Source: Gilliamella sp. ESL0405
GTDB taxonomy: Bacteria > Pseudomonadota > Gammaproteobacteria > Enterobacterales > Orbaceae
Length of the DNA stretch: 64,000 nt
Reading direction: 5' to 3'
Assembly: GCF_019469205.1 (NCBI RefSeq)
Contig: NZ_CP048265.1
Coordinates: 682,001 to 746,000, forward strand
In this document: piece after piece, positions 27,688-38,248 of the stretch
Position numbering within the stretch: position 1 is the stretch's first letter
Layout: each line of letters starts with the position of its first letter
Notes under the pieces: model-generated
What the model was told of the DNA's origin: nothing
What the model saw: the letters and a program-made list of their open reading frames with translations, nothing else
Databases searched by the model: none
Translations under genes and position numbers: made by a program

Positions 27688-29388
27688 TTAACTTAAACCT
27701 ACAATATTACCATCTTTGTCAATATCGATTTGTCGATATGCAGGATTAGTACCAAGCCCTGGCATGGTCATTACATTACCAGCATAAACACGAATAAAGC
27801 CAGCCCCAGCTGATATAGCTAAGTGGCTAATATCAACATCAAAGTTAGTTGGTACATTTTTAAGGTTAGCATCAGCACTTATCGACATAGGTGTTTTGGC
27901 AATACAAAGCGGTAGAGTATCGAGTTTTAGTGCTTCAATTTCTTTGATGTTTTCCAGCGCTCTTTCCGATAAATTGGCTTTATTGGCACCATATTTTTTG
28001 ACCATGGTTTGTATTTTGTCGATTAGCGGCATATTATCCGGATAAGGTAATGTGATCGAACTTGGCATAGCGCACGCTTGAATAACATGTTGCGCCAGTT
28101 TTTCAGCACCTTTACCACCTTGAGTAAATACTTCACTCACTTCACAGGCAAATGCACCATGTTCAACAGCATATTTTTGTAAGAAAGCCAGTTCTTCTTC
28201 GCTATCATGCGGGAAGCGGTTTATCGCTACAATCACTTGTAAACCGTAACTTTTAGCGTTGTTAATATGCCATGCTAAATTTGCTGCGCCAATCTCAAGT
28301 AGTTCTACATTCGATTCAGAGATCTCTTTAGGAATGGCTTGCCCTGGTTTGATGTTATATTTGCCACTATTCGATTTTAAGCTACGCACAGTTGCAACTA
28401 ACACAATACAATCAGCTTTAATTCCTGCTTGGCGATATTTGATATTAAAGAATTTTTCCATACCCATATCCGATCCAAAGCCAGCTTCGGTTACCACATA
28501 GTCTGCCAGTTTTAAAGCAATGCGATCGGCAATTACTGATGAGTTGCCGTGGGCAATATTGGCAAAAGGACCCGCATGGATAAGCACAGGGGTGTTTTCA
28601 ACGGTTTGCATCATATTAGGATTAATCGCATTTTTTAACAGTACAGTCATGGCGCCGGCAACTTCAAGTTGTTCAGCTGTAATGGGTTCGCCTTGAGTAT
28701 TGTAGGCTAAAATAATCTTGCCAATACGAGTGCGCATGTCTTGTAGATCTGATGACAAGGCTAGTATCGCCATTAATTCAGAAGCGGCGGTAATTTCAAA
28801 ACCATCACGGCGCTCTATACCATTTACACCACCGCCCACACCGACAATAATGTTTCGTAAAGCACGGTCGTTATGATCTATCACTCTTTTCCATACAATA
28901 CGATTGACATCAATGTTTAATCGTTGCAATCCAGTTTGCTCGGTAAATTCATTACCAAGTCGCTCTTCATGATAAAGGCGAGAGTCTAAAGCCGCTGATG
29001 CTAAATCATGGGCGGCAGTTATGGCATGAATATCACCAGTTAAATGGAGATTTAGCGTTTCCATTGGTAATACTTCCGCTTGACCTCCACCAGCTGCGCC
29101 ACCTTTAACGCCAAAAACTGGCCCTAAGCTAGGCTGGCGAATACAGGCGATGGCTTTTTTGCCGATATAATTTAAACCTTCACTAAGCCCGATAGTATTT
29201 ACCGTTTTACCTTCACCAAGTGGAGTAGGGGTAATAGCTGTCACAAGCACTAATTTGCCATTTGGTTTATTTTCATTTGCTTTAATAATTGAAAGATCGA
29301 TTTTTGCCACATGTTTGCCATAAGGCAGGACAAATTCGTCAGGTATATTGCACTGTTTTGCAATTTCGGTAATTGGGCGTAACGACAT
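27688..29388 (-). CDS. fhs: formate-tetrahydrofolate ligase
   Basis: The 566-aa ATP-dependent enzyme joins formate to tetrahydrofolate, giving 10-formyl-THF for purines and fMet. The P-loop-like [28 protein letters not shown] and the late [16 protein letters not shown] are all conserved. I placed the start at [12 protein letters not shown] (29388), which gives the normal family length (about 556-560). An upstream frame to 29484 adds 32 residues without support. The enzyme suits an anaerobe or gut bacterium with formate from pyruvate formate-lyase. Confidence 0.93.
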   Translation of the reverse strand: MSLRPITEIAKQCNIPDEFVLPYGKHVAKIDLSIIKANENKPNGKLVLVTAITPTPLGEGKTVNTIGLSEGLNYIGKKAIACIRQPSLGPVFGVKGGAAGGGQAEVLPMETLNLHLTGDIHAITAAHDLASAALDSRLYHEERLGNEFTEQTGLQRLNIDVNRIVWKRVIDHNDRALRNIIVGVGGGVNGIERRDGFEITAASELMAILALSSDLQDMRTRIGKIILAYNTQGEPITAEQLEVAGAMTVLLKNAINPNMMQTVENTPVLIHAGPFANIAHGNSSVIADRIALKLADYVVTEAGFGSDMGMEKFFNIKYRQAGIKADCIVLVATVRSLKSNSGKYNIKPGQAIPKEISESNVELLEIGAANLAWHINNAKSYGLQVIVAINRFPHDSEEELAFLQKYAVEHGAFACEVSEVFTQGGKGAEKLAQHVIQACAMPSSITLPYPDNMPLIDKIQTMVKKYGANKANLSERALENIKEIEALKLDTLPLCIAKTPMSISADANLKNVPTNFDVDISHLAISAGAGFIRVYAGNVMTMPGLGTNPAYRQIDIDKDGNIVGLS

Positions 29389-29539
29389 ATTTGTTCTCAT
29401 ATTACTTTTAATTGGGGTATCAGTATAAATAATTTGAATTGCCGAATAAAGCGCCAATTTTATCTTTATTGATTTTAAGCACAATCCTCATTTATATTGT
29501 TATAATAATTTAAATTTTCAATCAAAGGATAATAGTTAG

Positions 29540-30643
29540 ATGAATTGGTTTTCTCAGTATTCACTTTTTTTAGCTGAAACAGTAACAGTTGTAATCGCAA
29601 TATTGGCGATTTTAGTTTTTATCATTAGTCAACGCCGAAAATCTTCAACAGCAGCAGGACGTCTTAGTGTTAAAGATATCAGTCATGAGTATGAGCAAGT
29701 CAAAGATGACATGTTAATGTTGAGTATGGATGAGCTGGAAGCTAAACAGTTTGCCAAAGATCTAAAAAAACAGAAAAAGCTTGAGAAAAAACAAGCTAAA
29801 TTAGCCGCTAAAGAAAAAAATAAGCAGCAACAAAATAGCGATCAGAGCAATGAACAACCGGCTGAAGGTCAACTGTCAGCTGAAAATAGTAATCAGGATA
29901 ACGCTAAACCTAAACTCTTTGTCTTATCCTTCAATGGTAGTATGGATGCTCATGAAGTGGAAGAATTACGTCAAGAAATTACCGCGGTGCTTGCTGTAAT
30001 AAAACCTGAAGATGATGTTGTGATAAAACTTGAAAGCCCTGGTGGTGTGGTTCATGGTTATGGACTTGCCGCATCGCAGTTGTTAAGATTCAGACAACGT
30101 GATATTCCTTTTACTGCGGTTGTTGATAAAGTTGCAGCAAGCGGTGGGTATATGATGGCATGTACTGCCTCAAAAATTGTTGCAGCGCCGTTTGCAATTG
30201 TAGGCTCAATTGGTGTGGTCGCTCAGATTCCTAATTTTAATCGTTTACTTAAAAAGCATGATGTGGATATTGAGTTACAAACAGCTGGGGAATATAAACG
30301 TACTTTAACTATGTTTGGTGAAAACACCGATGAAGGTCGCCAAAAATTTAAACAAGAGCTTGAGCAAACGCATTTGTTATTTAAAGATTTTGTTAAAGAG
30401 TATCGACCAAATATTGATATCGAGCAAGTGGCAACGGGTGAACATTGGTTTGCAACTCAGGCAAAAGATAAAGGTTTAGTTGACGAAATCAGTACCAGTG
30501 ATGATTTTATTTTATCTCATTTAGATTCACATAAAATTATTTCTGTTAGTTATCAACGTAAACAAAAACTTTCAGAGAAAATCTCAAAAAATGTCGTAAA
30601 AAGCGTTGAAAGATTGTTTTTCAAGCAAGGAAATGGGCTGTAA
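29540..30643 (+). CDS. sohB: inner-membrane serine protease SohB (S49 family)
   Basis: The 367-aa protein has an N-terminal membrane anchor (about 10-28), then a long charged linker very rich in K, Q and E (residues about 70-125). The S49 protease domain follows, with the catalytic Ser in DKVAASGGYMMACTA and the Lys in AGEYKRTLTMFGENT. SohB degrades periplasmic proteins in E. coli, and these two features match it. Transcription is divergent from fhs across 150 bp. Confidence 0.93.
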   Translation: MNWFSQYSLFLAETVTVVIAILAILVFIISQRRKSSTAAGRLSVKDISHEYEQVKDDMLMLSMDELEAKQFAKDLKKQKKLEKKQAKLAAKEKNKQQQNSDQSNEQPAEGQLSAENSNQDNAKPKLFVLSFNGSMDAHEVEELRQEITAVLAVIKPEDDVVIKLESPGGVVHGYGLAASQLLRFRQRDIPFTAVVDKVAASGGYMMACTASKIVAAPFAIVGSIGVVAQIPNFNRLLKKHDVDIELQTAGEYKRTLTMFGENTDEGRQKFKQELEQTHLLFKDFVKEYRPNIDIEQVATGEHWFATQAKDKGLVDEISTSDDFILSHLDSHKIISVSYQRKQKLSEKISKNVVKSVERLFFKQGNGL

Positions 30644-30679
30644 TGCCCTTTTTACTGGTCAGAAACTGGGGGGTGGGTG

Positions 30680-31096
30680 ATGATAAAAATGAAAAAAGAA
30701 GCGCCTGTGCAGATAACCTTAATCCGCCAAGGAAAAACTGAAAAAGCTGAAATTTATTTTAAAACAATACAATCTGATAAATACAAGTTAAAAATCTTGT
30801 TTAGTAACAATGACAGTTTTGAAGTAACTGATAATGATTATTTCAGCTGTTTTTGTCAAATTAGGGATCATTTTCCCGATATTACCTTTCTTTGTAAAGG
30901 GGCTAAAGAAAACGTTTACCCATCGAGAATGGCGAGGGATATGGGTGGTGGTTTAGTCGCTTATCAATTAACTATTGGCAAACCTGCTGCTCAGAAAGAT
31001 CTTGTGCCCATTTTTGATTTTGAAGATGAAAATATTGTTTCCACAAAAGAACAAGTAGATTTTTTTAAGACTTGGTTGAACACACCTAGAAAATAA
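30680..31096 (+). CDS. conserved protein of unknown function
   Basis: The 138-aa soluble protein has a strand-rich first half and a striking C-terminal GAKENVYPSRMARDMGGGLVAYQLTIG stretch, which reads like a conserved core of a known hypothetical family in enterobacteria. I cannot name its function. The start at the ATG of 30680 has GGGGG at 30668-30673 before it, at good spacing. An upstream GTG at 30677 is weaker. It follows sohB by 36 bp and ends in a bidirectional terminator. Confidence 0.7.
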   Translation: MIKMKKEAPVQITLIRQGKTEKAEIYFKTIQSDKYKLKILFSNNDSFEVTDNDYFSCFCQIRDHFPDITFLCKGAKENVYPSRMARDMGGGLVAYQLTIGKPAAQKDLVPIFDFEDENIVSTKEQVDFFKTWLNTPRK

Positions 31097-31127
31097 CAAC
31101 TGTAATTAAGTTATACAGTTGTTATTT
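31091..31127. terminator. bidirectional terminator at the end of the aryl polyene operon
   Basis: AAATAACAACTGTA (31091-31104) pairs perfectly with TACAGTTGTTATTT (31114-31127) over a 9-nt loop. It lies between the convergent conserved gene and apeR and holds the stop codon of the former. Confidence 0.8.
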
Positions 31128-31136
31128 CTAGAAAAA

Positions 31137-32363
31137 TTAAAGACGTTTAATAATAATTGAAGTGTTGATGCCACCAAAAGCAAAATTATTGGTTTGCATA
31201 TATTCAATATCCAAATTTCGACCTGAACCGACAATATAATCTAAGTCTCCACAGGCAGGATCGACATTTTCAAGATTAATGGTAGGGTTGAACCAACCAC
31301 TGTGCATCATTTCGACAGATAACCAGGCTTCTATTGCACCGCAAGCCCCTAGGGTATGACCAAAATAACTTTTTAATGATGATATTGGCGTTTGGTTGCC
31401 ATAGATGTTTGCTACTGCATTGCTTTCAGCTATATCGCCTCGGGCTGTTGCTGTTCCGTGCGCACTAATGTAACCAATTTGTTTAGCATCTAATTTGGCT
31501 TGTTTTAACGCTTCTTCCATACAAATTTGGATAGTTTCTTGGCGTGGTTGTGTAATATGACTAGCATCACAATTGGTTTTAAAACTGATAATTTCGCCAT
31601 ATATTTTAGCGCCTCGGGCTTTGGCATGTTCGTACTCTTCAAGTATTAATGCACCTGCGCCTTCACCAATAACAAGCCCGTCTCTATCTCGATCATAAGG
31701 ACGAGGTGATAGCTTAGGTGTGTCGTTTAATTGGCTGGTGGCAAATAGGGTATCAAATACTGCGGCCTCAGAAGGGCATAACTCTTCAGCACCGCCTGCT
31801 ACCATAATGGTTTGCATGCCGTATTTAATGGCTTCATAAGCATAGCCAATCGCTTGACTGCCGGAGGTACAAGCGCTGGAAGTGGTGATTAATCTTCCTT
31901 TTAATCCAAAAAATAAGCCTGTGTTAACCGCTGTGGTGTGAGGCATCATTTGTATATAGGTGGTCGCTGTTATGTTATTTGTATGCTTTTCGTTTAACAT
32001 TGTGGCGAATTCGGCAACCGGTTGAGTACTGCCGGTTGATGAACCAAAAGCAATCCCTGTTTCACCACCGGTAAGAATAGGATCATCTAATAAGCCTGCC
32101 TTTTCTAATGCTATTTCAGTCGCTTTAGTCGATAGCAATGATACTCTACCCATAGAGCGAATTTTTTTACGCGTATAGTGTTCCGGTATTATGAAATTGT
32201 CGATAGGCGCACCCAATTTTGTGTGTAAGCCATCATAGATTTCCCATTCGGGCATATATCTAACCGCATTTTGTAACTGTTTTAGGGTGTTTTGCACATT
32301 TAACCAGTCATTACCCAATGCTGTAACGCCGCCCATACCTGTTATGACAACTCTTTTTGTCAT
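31137..32363 (-). CDS. apeR: aryl polyene ketosynthase ApeR
   Basis: The 408-aa KAS-II-type ketosynthase has an intact Cys-His-His triad: TSSACTSGSQA, SAHGTATARGD and YFGHTLGACGA. It extends acyl-ACP chains. In the Xenorhabdus aryl polyene system two kinds of KS exist, ApeR and the ApeO/ApeC pair, and this gene holds the last position of the operon as apeR does there. The start ATG overlaps the stop of apeQ (ATGA). Assignment as apeR rather than a generic KS rests on position. Confidence 0.85.
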   Translation of the reverse strand: MTKRVVITGMGGVTALGNDWLNVQNTLKQLQNAVRYMPEWEIYDGLHTKLGAPIDNFIIPEHYTRKKIRSMGRVSLLSTKATEIALEKAGLLDDPILTGGETGIAFGSSTGSTQPVAEFATMLNEKHTNNITATTYIQMMPHTTAVNTGLFFGLKGRLITTSSACTSGSQAIGYAYEAIKYGMQTIMVAGGAEELCPSEAAVFDTLFATSQLNDTPKLSPRPYDRDRDGLVIGEGAGALILEEYEHAKARGAKIYGEIISFKTNCDASHITQPRQETIQICMEEALKQAKLDAKQIGYISAHGTATARGDIAESNAVANIYGNQTPISSLKSYFGHTLGACGAIEAWLSVEMMHSGWFNPTINLENVDPACGDLDYIVGSGRNLDIEYMQTNNFAFGGINTSIIIKRL

Positions 32364-33091
32364 ATCATCCCTCCATTGATTGAAATGACTTGGCGAGTGA
32401 TGTAACCCGCAATATCTGACATTAAATAGCTCGCCAGTCCGGCAACTTCTTCAACTTGTCCCATTCGTTTTAATGGAATCATTTTCATAGCTTCTTGTAG
32501 CGCAATCGGCTCCATATCTAATATGCCGGTATCAATTAATCCCGGTGCAATGCAATTAACGGTAATTTTTCGTTTAGCTAGCTCAAGTGCCAGCGCTTTA
32601 CTTGCGCCAATGACGCCTGCTTTTGCGGCACTATAATTTACTTGTCCTCGGTTGCCTGCAATTCCCGATACAGATGAGATAACAATAATACGCCCACCAC
32701 TGCGCAGTCCAATCATTGGCATAATACAAGGATGAAGTACATTGTAAAAACTATCGAGATCGGTATGAATGACACTTTGCCAATCATCTTGCGTTAATGC
32801 AGGAAAAGCACCGTCGCGTATTATCCCGGCATTATTCACGACGCCATAATAACCGCCATGTAATTCGATATCTTCTTCTATTCTTTGTTTACATTGCATT
32901 TGATTGCTTACATCAAACTGAATCAAACGAGCCTGACCACCTAAATTTTCGATTATTGCCTTAGTATCAAGCGCACCTTGTTTATCGCTATGGTAATGAA
33001 TCACGAGGTTAAATCCATCTTGCGCTAACTGACAAGCAATCGCTTTACCAATTCCTTTACTTGCGCCAGTAACAAGTACTGTTTTGTCCAT
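32360..33091 (-). CDS. apeQ: 3-oxoacyl-ACP reductase (aryl polyene)
   Basis: The 243-aa FabG-type SDR reductase has TGASKGIGKAIA (NADPH loop), NNAGIIRDG, the catalytic Ser in ISSVSGIAGN, and the catalytic Tyr and Lys in YSAAKAG. It reduces the ketone after each extension cycle. Start and stop overlap its neighbours by 1-4 bases. Confidence 0.9.
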   Translation of the reverse strand: MDKTVLVTGASKGIGKAIACQLAQDGFNLVIHYHSDKQGALDTKAIIENLGGQARLIQFDVSNQMQCKQRIEEDIELHGGYYGVVNNAGIIRDGAFPALTQDDWQSVIHTDLDSFYNVLHPCIMPMIGLRSGGRIIVISSVSGIAGNRGQVNYSAAKAGVIGASKALALELAKRKITVNCIAPGLIDTGILDMEPIALQEAMKMIPLKRMGQVEEVAGLASYLMSDIAGYITRQVISINGGMI

Positions 33092-33570
33092 TATTTTTCT
33101 CCTAATCGATTGTCACCAAATAAGTCTTCTAATTCGGACTCATCTGGCTCATATACATTAAGTTTTCCTTTGACAACACATTGTTGGTCAATAAAAATTT
33201 GACAATCAAAGTTAGCCAATTTTGAATCATTCAGAACTAAATTGGCGTGGATCATTAAGTGACTATCATAGGGAAATGCAGGTAAAGTTGTTTTTATTGC
33301 TCGTCCACCGATTAACATACCTAAAGAGGGTATTTTGTTGTTTAACAGACTGTGATAGCCATTCCAAACGCCAATGGTTTGCGCCATTATTTCAATCGCA
33401 TAAAAATTGGGTAGTAATTTATCTTCATTCAAAAAAGGCGCTAAAATACCTGTTTCATGAGTTCGAACACTACAAATACACTTTTCTTCATTGATTAAAT
33501 GAATGTTTTCCACCATGACCATTGGCGTTTGATGAGGTAAATAATAGCTTGCTGGGTGATAGTTCATCAT
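33091..33570 (-). CDS. apeP: hotdog-fold dehydratase (aryl polyene)
   Basis: The 159-aa hotdog protein has YLPHQTPMVMVENI and AIEIMAQTIGVWNGYHS, the ApeP/FabZ-like pattern. In characterised aryl polyene systems ApeP works with the ApeI dehydratase as a heterocomplex. That partner is here fused to the AMP-ligase. Start and apeO stop overlap (ATGATG), so translation is coupled. Confidence 0.85.
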   Translation of the reverse strand: MMNYHPASYYLPHQTPMVMVENIHLINEEKCICSVRTHETGILAPFLNEDKLLPNFYAIEIMAQTIGVWNGYHSLLNNKIPSLGMLIGGRAIKTTLPAFPYDSHLMIHANLVLNDSKLANFDCQIFIDQQCVVKGKLNVYEPDESELEDLFGDNRLGEK

Positions 33571-34751
33571 ATTTTTCCGATAATTAGTGATGCATTATTA
33601 CCGCCAAATGCGAACGAATTCGACATTATAATCCGTTTTTCTAACATCATTTTTTTAGTAATTATATTAATTTTATCCAGACTTTCATCATAAGGTGATT
33701 GGGAAAAGTCTTGTTGAGGTAGATAGATATTTTGATCGAGCAACAGGCAACTAAGCGCAAGTTCAGTTATAGCCGCACTGCCTAATGTGTGTCCGGTAAG
33801 ATGTTTAGTTGAACTGCAAGGCGGTAAGTTTTGTTTAAATAATCGATAGACAGCTTTGCTTTCAGCTAAATCATTTAATTTGGTTGCGGTGCCATGTAAA
33901 TTGATATAACCAATATCATTGATCGTCAATTTAGCCGTATCTAACGCCATTTGCATGGCCTGTTGAGCGCCTATTCCTTCGGGATGCGGTGAAGAGATAT
34001 GGTAAGCATCTGATGATTCACCTATGCCTAATAGCCTAATATCACTGGTCGGTTCTTTAGTTAATAAAAATAGAGCACCGGCTTCACCAATATTGATGCC
34101 ATCTCGTTTTTCAGCAAATGGGGTACAGGGTTTTTCTGAAAGTGCTTCAAGAGCGTTGAATCCGTTGATTGGCATTCTGCTTAAGCTGTCGGCACCACCC
34201 ACAATTGCGGCATCAACAATACCAAGCTCAATTAATCTTTTGCCACTTATTATTGCTTTCGCACTTGAAGTACAAGCTGTTGATATTGTGTAACTTGGCC
34301 CGGTTAACCCTAGTAACATGGTTAAAAAACAAGAAGGGTTGCCTAACTCTTGTTGAGCATAAGTGAAATTTTGATTATGGTTGCCTGTTTGCGTCAGTTG
34401 TTTTATATACTTATCGCCTTCATCAATACCTGATGTGCTTGTTCCTATCACAATGGCAATGCGATCAGCGTTATATTTTTTTATCGCTTTGTTTATTTCT
34501 GTCTGAATCTGTAAATAGGCAGCATAAAGTAGTTGATTATTTCGGGTTGAATATGGCGATAAATGTTTAGGAATAGCAGGAAGTGTCTGATTATTAACTT
34601 TTCCTAACCAAGTTTTTTTGCCGTTTAATAACCATCCTTCTTGTTGAATTAAACAATGCTTAGCACAATAATTTTGACTTAAATTATGTTTAATTTCGTC
34701 TTGAGAACTACCTAAACTATTAATTGCACCAAATGCTGCTACATAAACCAT
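33567..34751 (-). CDS. apeO: aryl polyene ketosynthase ApeO
   Basis: The 394-aa ketosynthase has the active Cys in TISTACTSSAKAI, and the two His in LHGTATKLNDL and HLTGHTLGSAA. It is the catalytic half that pairs with the chain-length-factor-like ApeC. It follows apeN directly with no gap. Confidence 0.87.
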   Translation of the reverse strand: MVYVAAFGAINSLGSSQDEIKHNLSQNYCAKHCLIQQEGWLLNGKKTWLGKVNNQTLPAIPKHLSPYSTRNNQLLYAAYLQIQTEINKAIKKYNADRIAIVIGTSTSGIDEGDKYIKQLTQTGNHNQNFTYAQQELGNPSCFLTMLLGLTGPSYTISTACTSSAKAIISGKRLIELGIVDAAIVGGADSLSRMPINGFNALEALSEKPCTPFAEKRDGINIGEAGALFLLTKEPTSDIRLLGIGESSDAYHISSPHPEGIGAQQAMQMALDTAKLTINDIGYINLHGTATKLNDLAESKAVYRLFKQNLPPCSSTKHLTGHTLGSAAITELALSCLLLDQNIYLPQQDFSQSPYDESLDKINIITKKMMLEKRIIMSNSFAFGGNNASLIIGKI

Positions 34752-35324
34752 CTATTTTGCTTCCATGCTCTGTATTGAAATTTGATAACCAAATATATTA
34801 TGTTTTATCTGTGTAGGTTTTCTAATCTGATTCGATGTTGTTTGATTATAACTAATATCAATAATGATGTTTTGTTGATCATCGATTAATTGTCTGTGAT
34901 AGTCATTATCAATAAGTTTCCACCCTTGTGGTAAAACCGCTTGCCATTGCTTAAGAGGCAGAATGCTTAATAAGATATCAGATAGCACTTGTTCGGGCGG
35001 AGGGAGTTGCTTGATAAAAATATTTTGTTTGGTTTTGATACTTTCGCCTGTATAGCTCAATTCAAATAAGCGTATTCCAAGTGCCGAAAGCCCTATAACC
35101 TTGAGTTGATCATCTTTAGCGTCTAAAAGGATAATTAAAGAGTGCTCTTGGTCATTATATTTAAATTTTAATAGCTGTTGATCATGATAGTTATTTTCAA
35201 AATTAGGTTTGGGAATACTCACTTTTGTATCTTTAGTAAACCAAGCTTCGGATTTTGTTTTGCTAGCGCATCCGGTTGCTAAGAAACCAACGATAACCAT
35301 AATTAAAACAATATATTTTTTCAT
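34752..35324 (-). CDS. apeN: DUF3261-type lipoprotein (aryl polyene)
   Basis: The 190-aa protein has a lipoprotein signal peptide with lipobox ATGC at residue 19. The mature part carries KFKYNDQEHSLIILLDAKDDQ, ALGIRLFELSYTG and the late HRQLIDDQQNIIIDISY, as in DUF3261 proteins found in this cluster. It is probably an outer-membrane-facing transport partner for the MMPL pump. Confidence 0.8.
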   Translation of the reverse strand: MKKYIVLIMVIVGFLATGCASKTKSEAWFTKDTKVSIPKPNFENNYHDQQLLKFKYNDQEHSLIILLDAKDDQLKVIGLSALGIRLFELSYTGESIKTKQNIFIKQLPPPEQVLSDILLSILPLKQWQAVLPQGWKLIDNDYHRQLIDDQQNIIIDISYNQTTSNQIRKPTQIKHNIFGYQISIQSMEAK

Positions 35325-35334
35325 CCTTAATTAC

Positions 35335-37665
35335 CTAATCCTTTTTTAATACAAGGCGATTATTGATTGCTAAAGGGGCAAATACAAATGCGCCAAAAAT
35401 GCCACTAGTTAGTACTAAACCAAATCCCATAATAGCAGTTGTGTGACTAATTATCAGTAACCCAAATGATAAAAGTGTCGTTATCGCTGCCATTGTTACG
35501 GCTAACAGGGCACTTTGGGTTTGGCTTTTGCGATTACTTAAAAACAGACTATAATCGATACCAATACCAATCACAAGGATAAGTGCCAACATTGAAAAAA
35601 GATTCAACGTTTGATCAATCATGCCATGTACTGATAGCGCAATGCCAATGGATAAAAGTGTTGGAAGTGTGCTTTTCAAACCGGTTTTTATCCCATGCTT
35701 ACGATTATAAACCATAAAACATATACAAATCGCAATAACTGATCCGATAATGAGCTTTGTCAGATAAACTCGATAATGTGTAAACATGGTTGTAAATTCT
35801 GAACGTCGATCTAACCAATAAATACCCTCGTCAATTTGAGACATTTGAGAAATTTCGGTTAAATTATTTATACCACTTATTGGAATTAAAGTTGCACTTT
35901 CACCGGTTTTTAATGATAGCCAAAGTAGCTTTTTCCCATGGCTGATTTCACTTTGTTCCCATAAATTAGGTGTAATAAATGTGTTTGTTTCTTGAAGACT
36001 TGGTGTTTTAATTGCAAAACCAATTTGGTTGAGTTTTGCGATAATTTCGGGGGTATATTGCTCTATCAATGCAATGTTTCGCTTCTGTTTGCCAATAGAA
36101 GGTAAATTGATACTTTGATATTGCGTAAACCAGCCATTTGATTTTGCCTGTTCTAATTTAGGTATAAAATTTTCAAGCCGTTGTAATGTCTGCTCTGCAT
36201 TATCACCAAAGACAATAAACCATTTTTGGTCGCTTGTTTGCCCTGTAATATCGATTATCTGCTGTTCTTGTTGTTGTAGTTCTGCAGGTAATGCTTGCAA
36301 TTTGCCAATATCGTCATCAATTTTTAAATTGGATAACCCGATACCGATAAATATCAGGGCTGATGATACTAATAGCCACTGTGTTTTTTTGTTTTGCCAT
36401 ATATCCAGCCAGCGAGTCAATATACGGTGGCCGACTTGTTGGCGTACAGGTAATTTATTGACCAAAATAGGGTACCAGCAAATAACTGTCATAAATGCGC
36501 CAATTAATCCAAAAATAGCAAACATGGATAACTGTTTTAACCCCGGGAAAGGTGCAATTAACAGTACCAAATAGGCAATAAAACTTGTGCATAATGCAAT
36601 GAATAATGTTGATATTAATTTTTTTAAGCTTGCATAAGGTGATTCTTGATCACCATGCAAAAGTCGTTCAGTTAAATAGTGTAATGAATAATCTATCGCT
36701 ATTCCGATAATACTTGTACTCATGACTAAAGTCATAATGTGGATTTGGCCAAATGAAGCCAATACCGCAACTAAACCGCAAACAATACCAATAAAAATTG
36801 AAAGTAATGAAAGAAAAATGGGTATGACGGAACGAAATATAGACATAATTAATAAAATAATGCCGATAACTGAAATGCTTCCAATAGTCGATATATCATT
36901 TTGGGCTTGTTCACTAGCATAATCGCTGTAAAAAAGAACGCCTCGTTTTAAAATGTTAGTTTCAGGCCAGTTAATTTGTAGTTGTTCAATAAGCGCATCT
37001 AACTGTTCGACAATTTGATGTGATTGGCTAATGTTAAATGAGGAATCTTTAAGATCAGCATAAATCATGTACCAGTCATTACCCAAACTATCTTGAACTG
37101 ATAGCCATTTATTTTTAATTGCCAGTTTTCCGGCACTATTGAGCTGATTAAGCTGTGAAGATCGCGTCAGTAAGAGTGGGTCATTATTTAATTCTGTGGC
37201 ACTAACCCCGCTAAATGGTGAATAAATTTGGCTCTCAATCCATGCAAATTGATTGTGCATTTCAATTCGATTGGCGGTAGTTTCGTCTAACAATTGATAT
37301 CGGTATTGATAGGCAAATTTGCCCCAATTTTGCTGAAATTGTTCATCAAAATACCCATTAACACTATGAATAAAAGGCTGCTTTTGTAAATGTTCATACC
37401 ACCAATTTACTGGCTCTAAATTGGTTGCTTGCTGAGGTTTGATTAACCAAACCAGCTGTTTATCCAATCTATCTTGAAAGCCATCAATAATTTCTACTGG
37501 AACATCGTTAGTTTGTTCGTTAGGCAGTAGTGACAGTACGCTTGTGTTGAGTTTGCTATGTTGTATCAGATAGCCAGCAGTTAAGAGTATGCTTATCACA
37601 ACAAAAAGCCATAAAATGGCTCTTATTTTAAGTAACTTTTTGTTATTTGAATAACGACTGTTCAT
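35335..37665 (-). CDS. apeM: MMPL-family exporter (aryl polyene)
   Basis: The 776-aa RND/MMPL-type protein has two repeats, each with an N-terminal helix, a large periplasmic loop and five to six more helices (12 expected). GIAIDYSLHYLTERLL and IGIGIDYSLFLSNR are the two proton-relay regions of the MMPL family. It would move the aryl polyene lipid out of the inner membrane. It overlaps apeL by 23 bp. Confidence 0.88.
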   Translation of the reverse strand: MNSRYSNNKKLLKIRAILWLFVVISILLTAGYLIQHSKLNTSVLSLLPNEQTNDVPVEIIDGFQDRLDKQLVWLIKPQQATNLEPVNWWYEHLQKQPFIHSVNGYFDEQFQQNWGKFAYQYRYQLLDETTANRIEMHNQFAWIESQIYSPFSGVSATELNNDPLLLTRSSQLNQLNSAGKLAIKNKWLSVQDSLGNDWYMIYADLKDSSFNISQSHQIVEQLDALIEQLQINWPETNILKRGVLFYSDYASEQAQNDISTIGSISVIGIILLIMSIFRSVIPIFLSLLSIFIGIVCGLVAVLASFGQIHIMTLVMSTSIIGIAIDYSLHYLTERLLHGDQESPYASLKKLISTLFIALCTSFIAYLVLLIAPFPGLKQLSMFAIFGLIGAFMTVICWYPILVNKLPVRQQVGHRILTRWLDIWQNKKTQWLLVSSALIFIGIGLSNLKIDDDIGKLQALPAELQQQEQQIIDITGQTSDQKWFIVFGDNAEQTLQRLENFIPKLEQAKSNGWFTQYQSINLPSIGKQKRNIALIEQYTPEIIAKLNQIGFAIKTPSLQETNTFITPNLWEQSEISHGKKLLWLSLKTGESATLIPISGINNLTEISQMSQIDEGIYWLDRRSEFTTMFTHYRVYLTKLIIGSVIAICICFMVYNRKHGIKTGLKSTLPTLLSIGIALSVHGMIDQTLNLFSMLALILVIGIGIDYSLFLSNRKSQTQSALLAVTMAAITTLLSFGLLIISHTTAIMGFGLVLTSGIFGAFVFAPLAINNRLVLKKD

Positions 37666-38248
37666 GTTGTGTTAATTTAGTTGTCTTGTGGTTGAAAAAT
37701 GTAATTTCCGTTTTATCATTTTGCATATCATCAAGCGTGATCTTTTCAAGATATACATTTCCGCTTAGCTGTATCTGCTTGAAAATTTTATTTAGTGGGG
37801 CTGATATTGGGATCAATGTTAAATTCCACTGCTTATCATGTTCTGTGAGTGTTAATTTAAAGTTATTTTTTAGCATTTGTGCGTCAGCAGTAAAAATCGC
37901 AGATAGTAAATGATTGAATTGAAACAGTTGAGGTTGATTTTCAGCTGTTATTATTTGTGGTGTTCCTCCGTCAATATTCTGTTCCATTCTAACTTGATTC
38001 ATTTTTAAGGTCATTTTAAAAGGACTGAGTTGTTGCCACCATAATCCATCTTGTTGAGATATAATCATTTTACCTGTCGAATGTAGGGGATGACTTAATC
38101 CATTGATAAAACGATCTTGTTTGAAATCTGCTCGAACAACTTTATTTTGACTAAATTGTTGCTGCAAGTTTTCGAGTGTTATTGCCTGAGTTATGCCACT
38201 TGAAAATATCAAAAATAGGGTGATGACAATGACAAAATATTTTTTCAT
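37643..38248 (-). CDS. apeL: LolA-like periplasmic lipid carrier (aryl polyene)
   Basis: The 201-aa protein has a signal peptide (MKKYFVIVITLFLIFSSGITQA) and the LolA-type VRADFKQDRFINGLSHPLHSTGK and DGLWWQQLSPF region. I took the ATG at 38248 because its first bases overlap the thioesterase stop codon (ATGA) and it gives a signal peptide directly. The frame from 38344 is extended without reason. It likely passes polyene lipids between the membranes. Confidence 0.87.
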   Translation of the reverse strand: MKKYFVIVITLFLIFSSGITQAITLENLQQQFSQNKVVRADFKQDRFINGLSHPLHSTGKMIISQQDGLWWQQLSPFKMTLKMNQVRMEQNIDGGTPQIITAENQPQLFQFNHLLSAIFTADAQMLKNNFKLTLTEHDKQWNLTLIPISAPLNKIFKQIQLSGNVYLEKITLDDMQNDKTEITFFNHKTTKLTQHEQSLFK

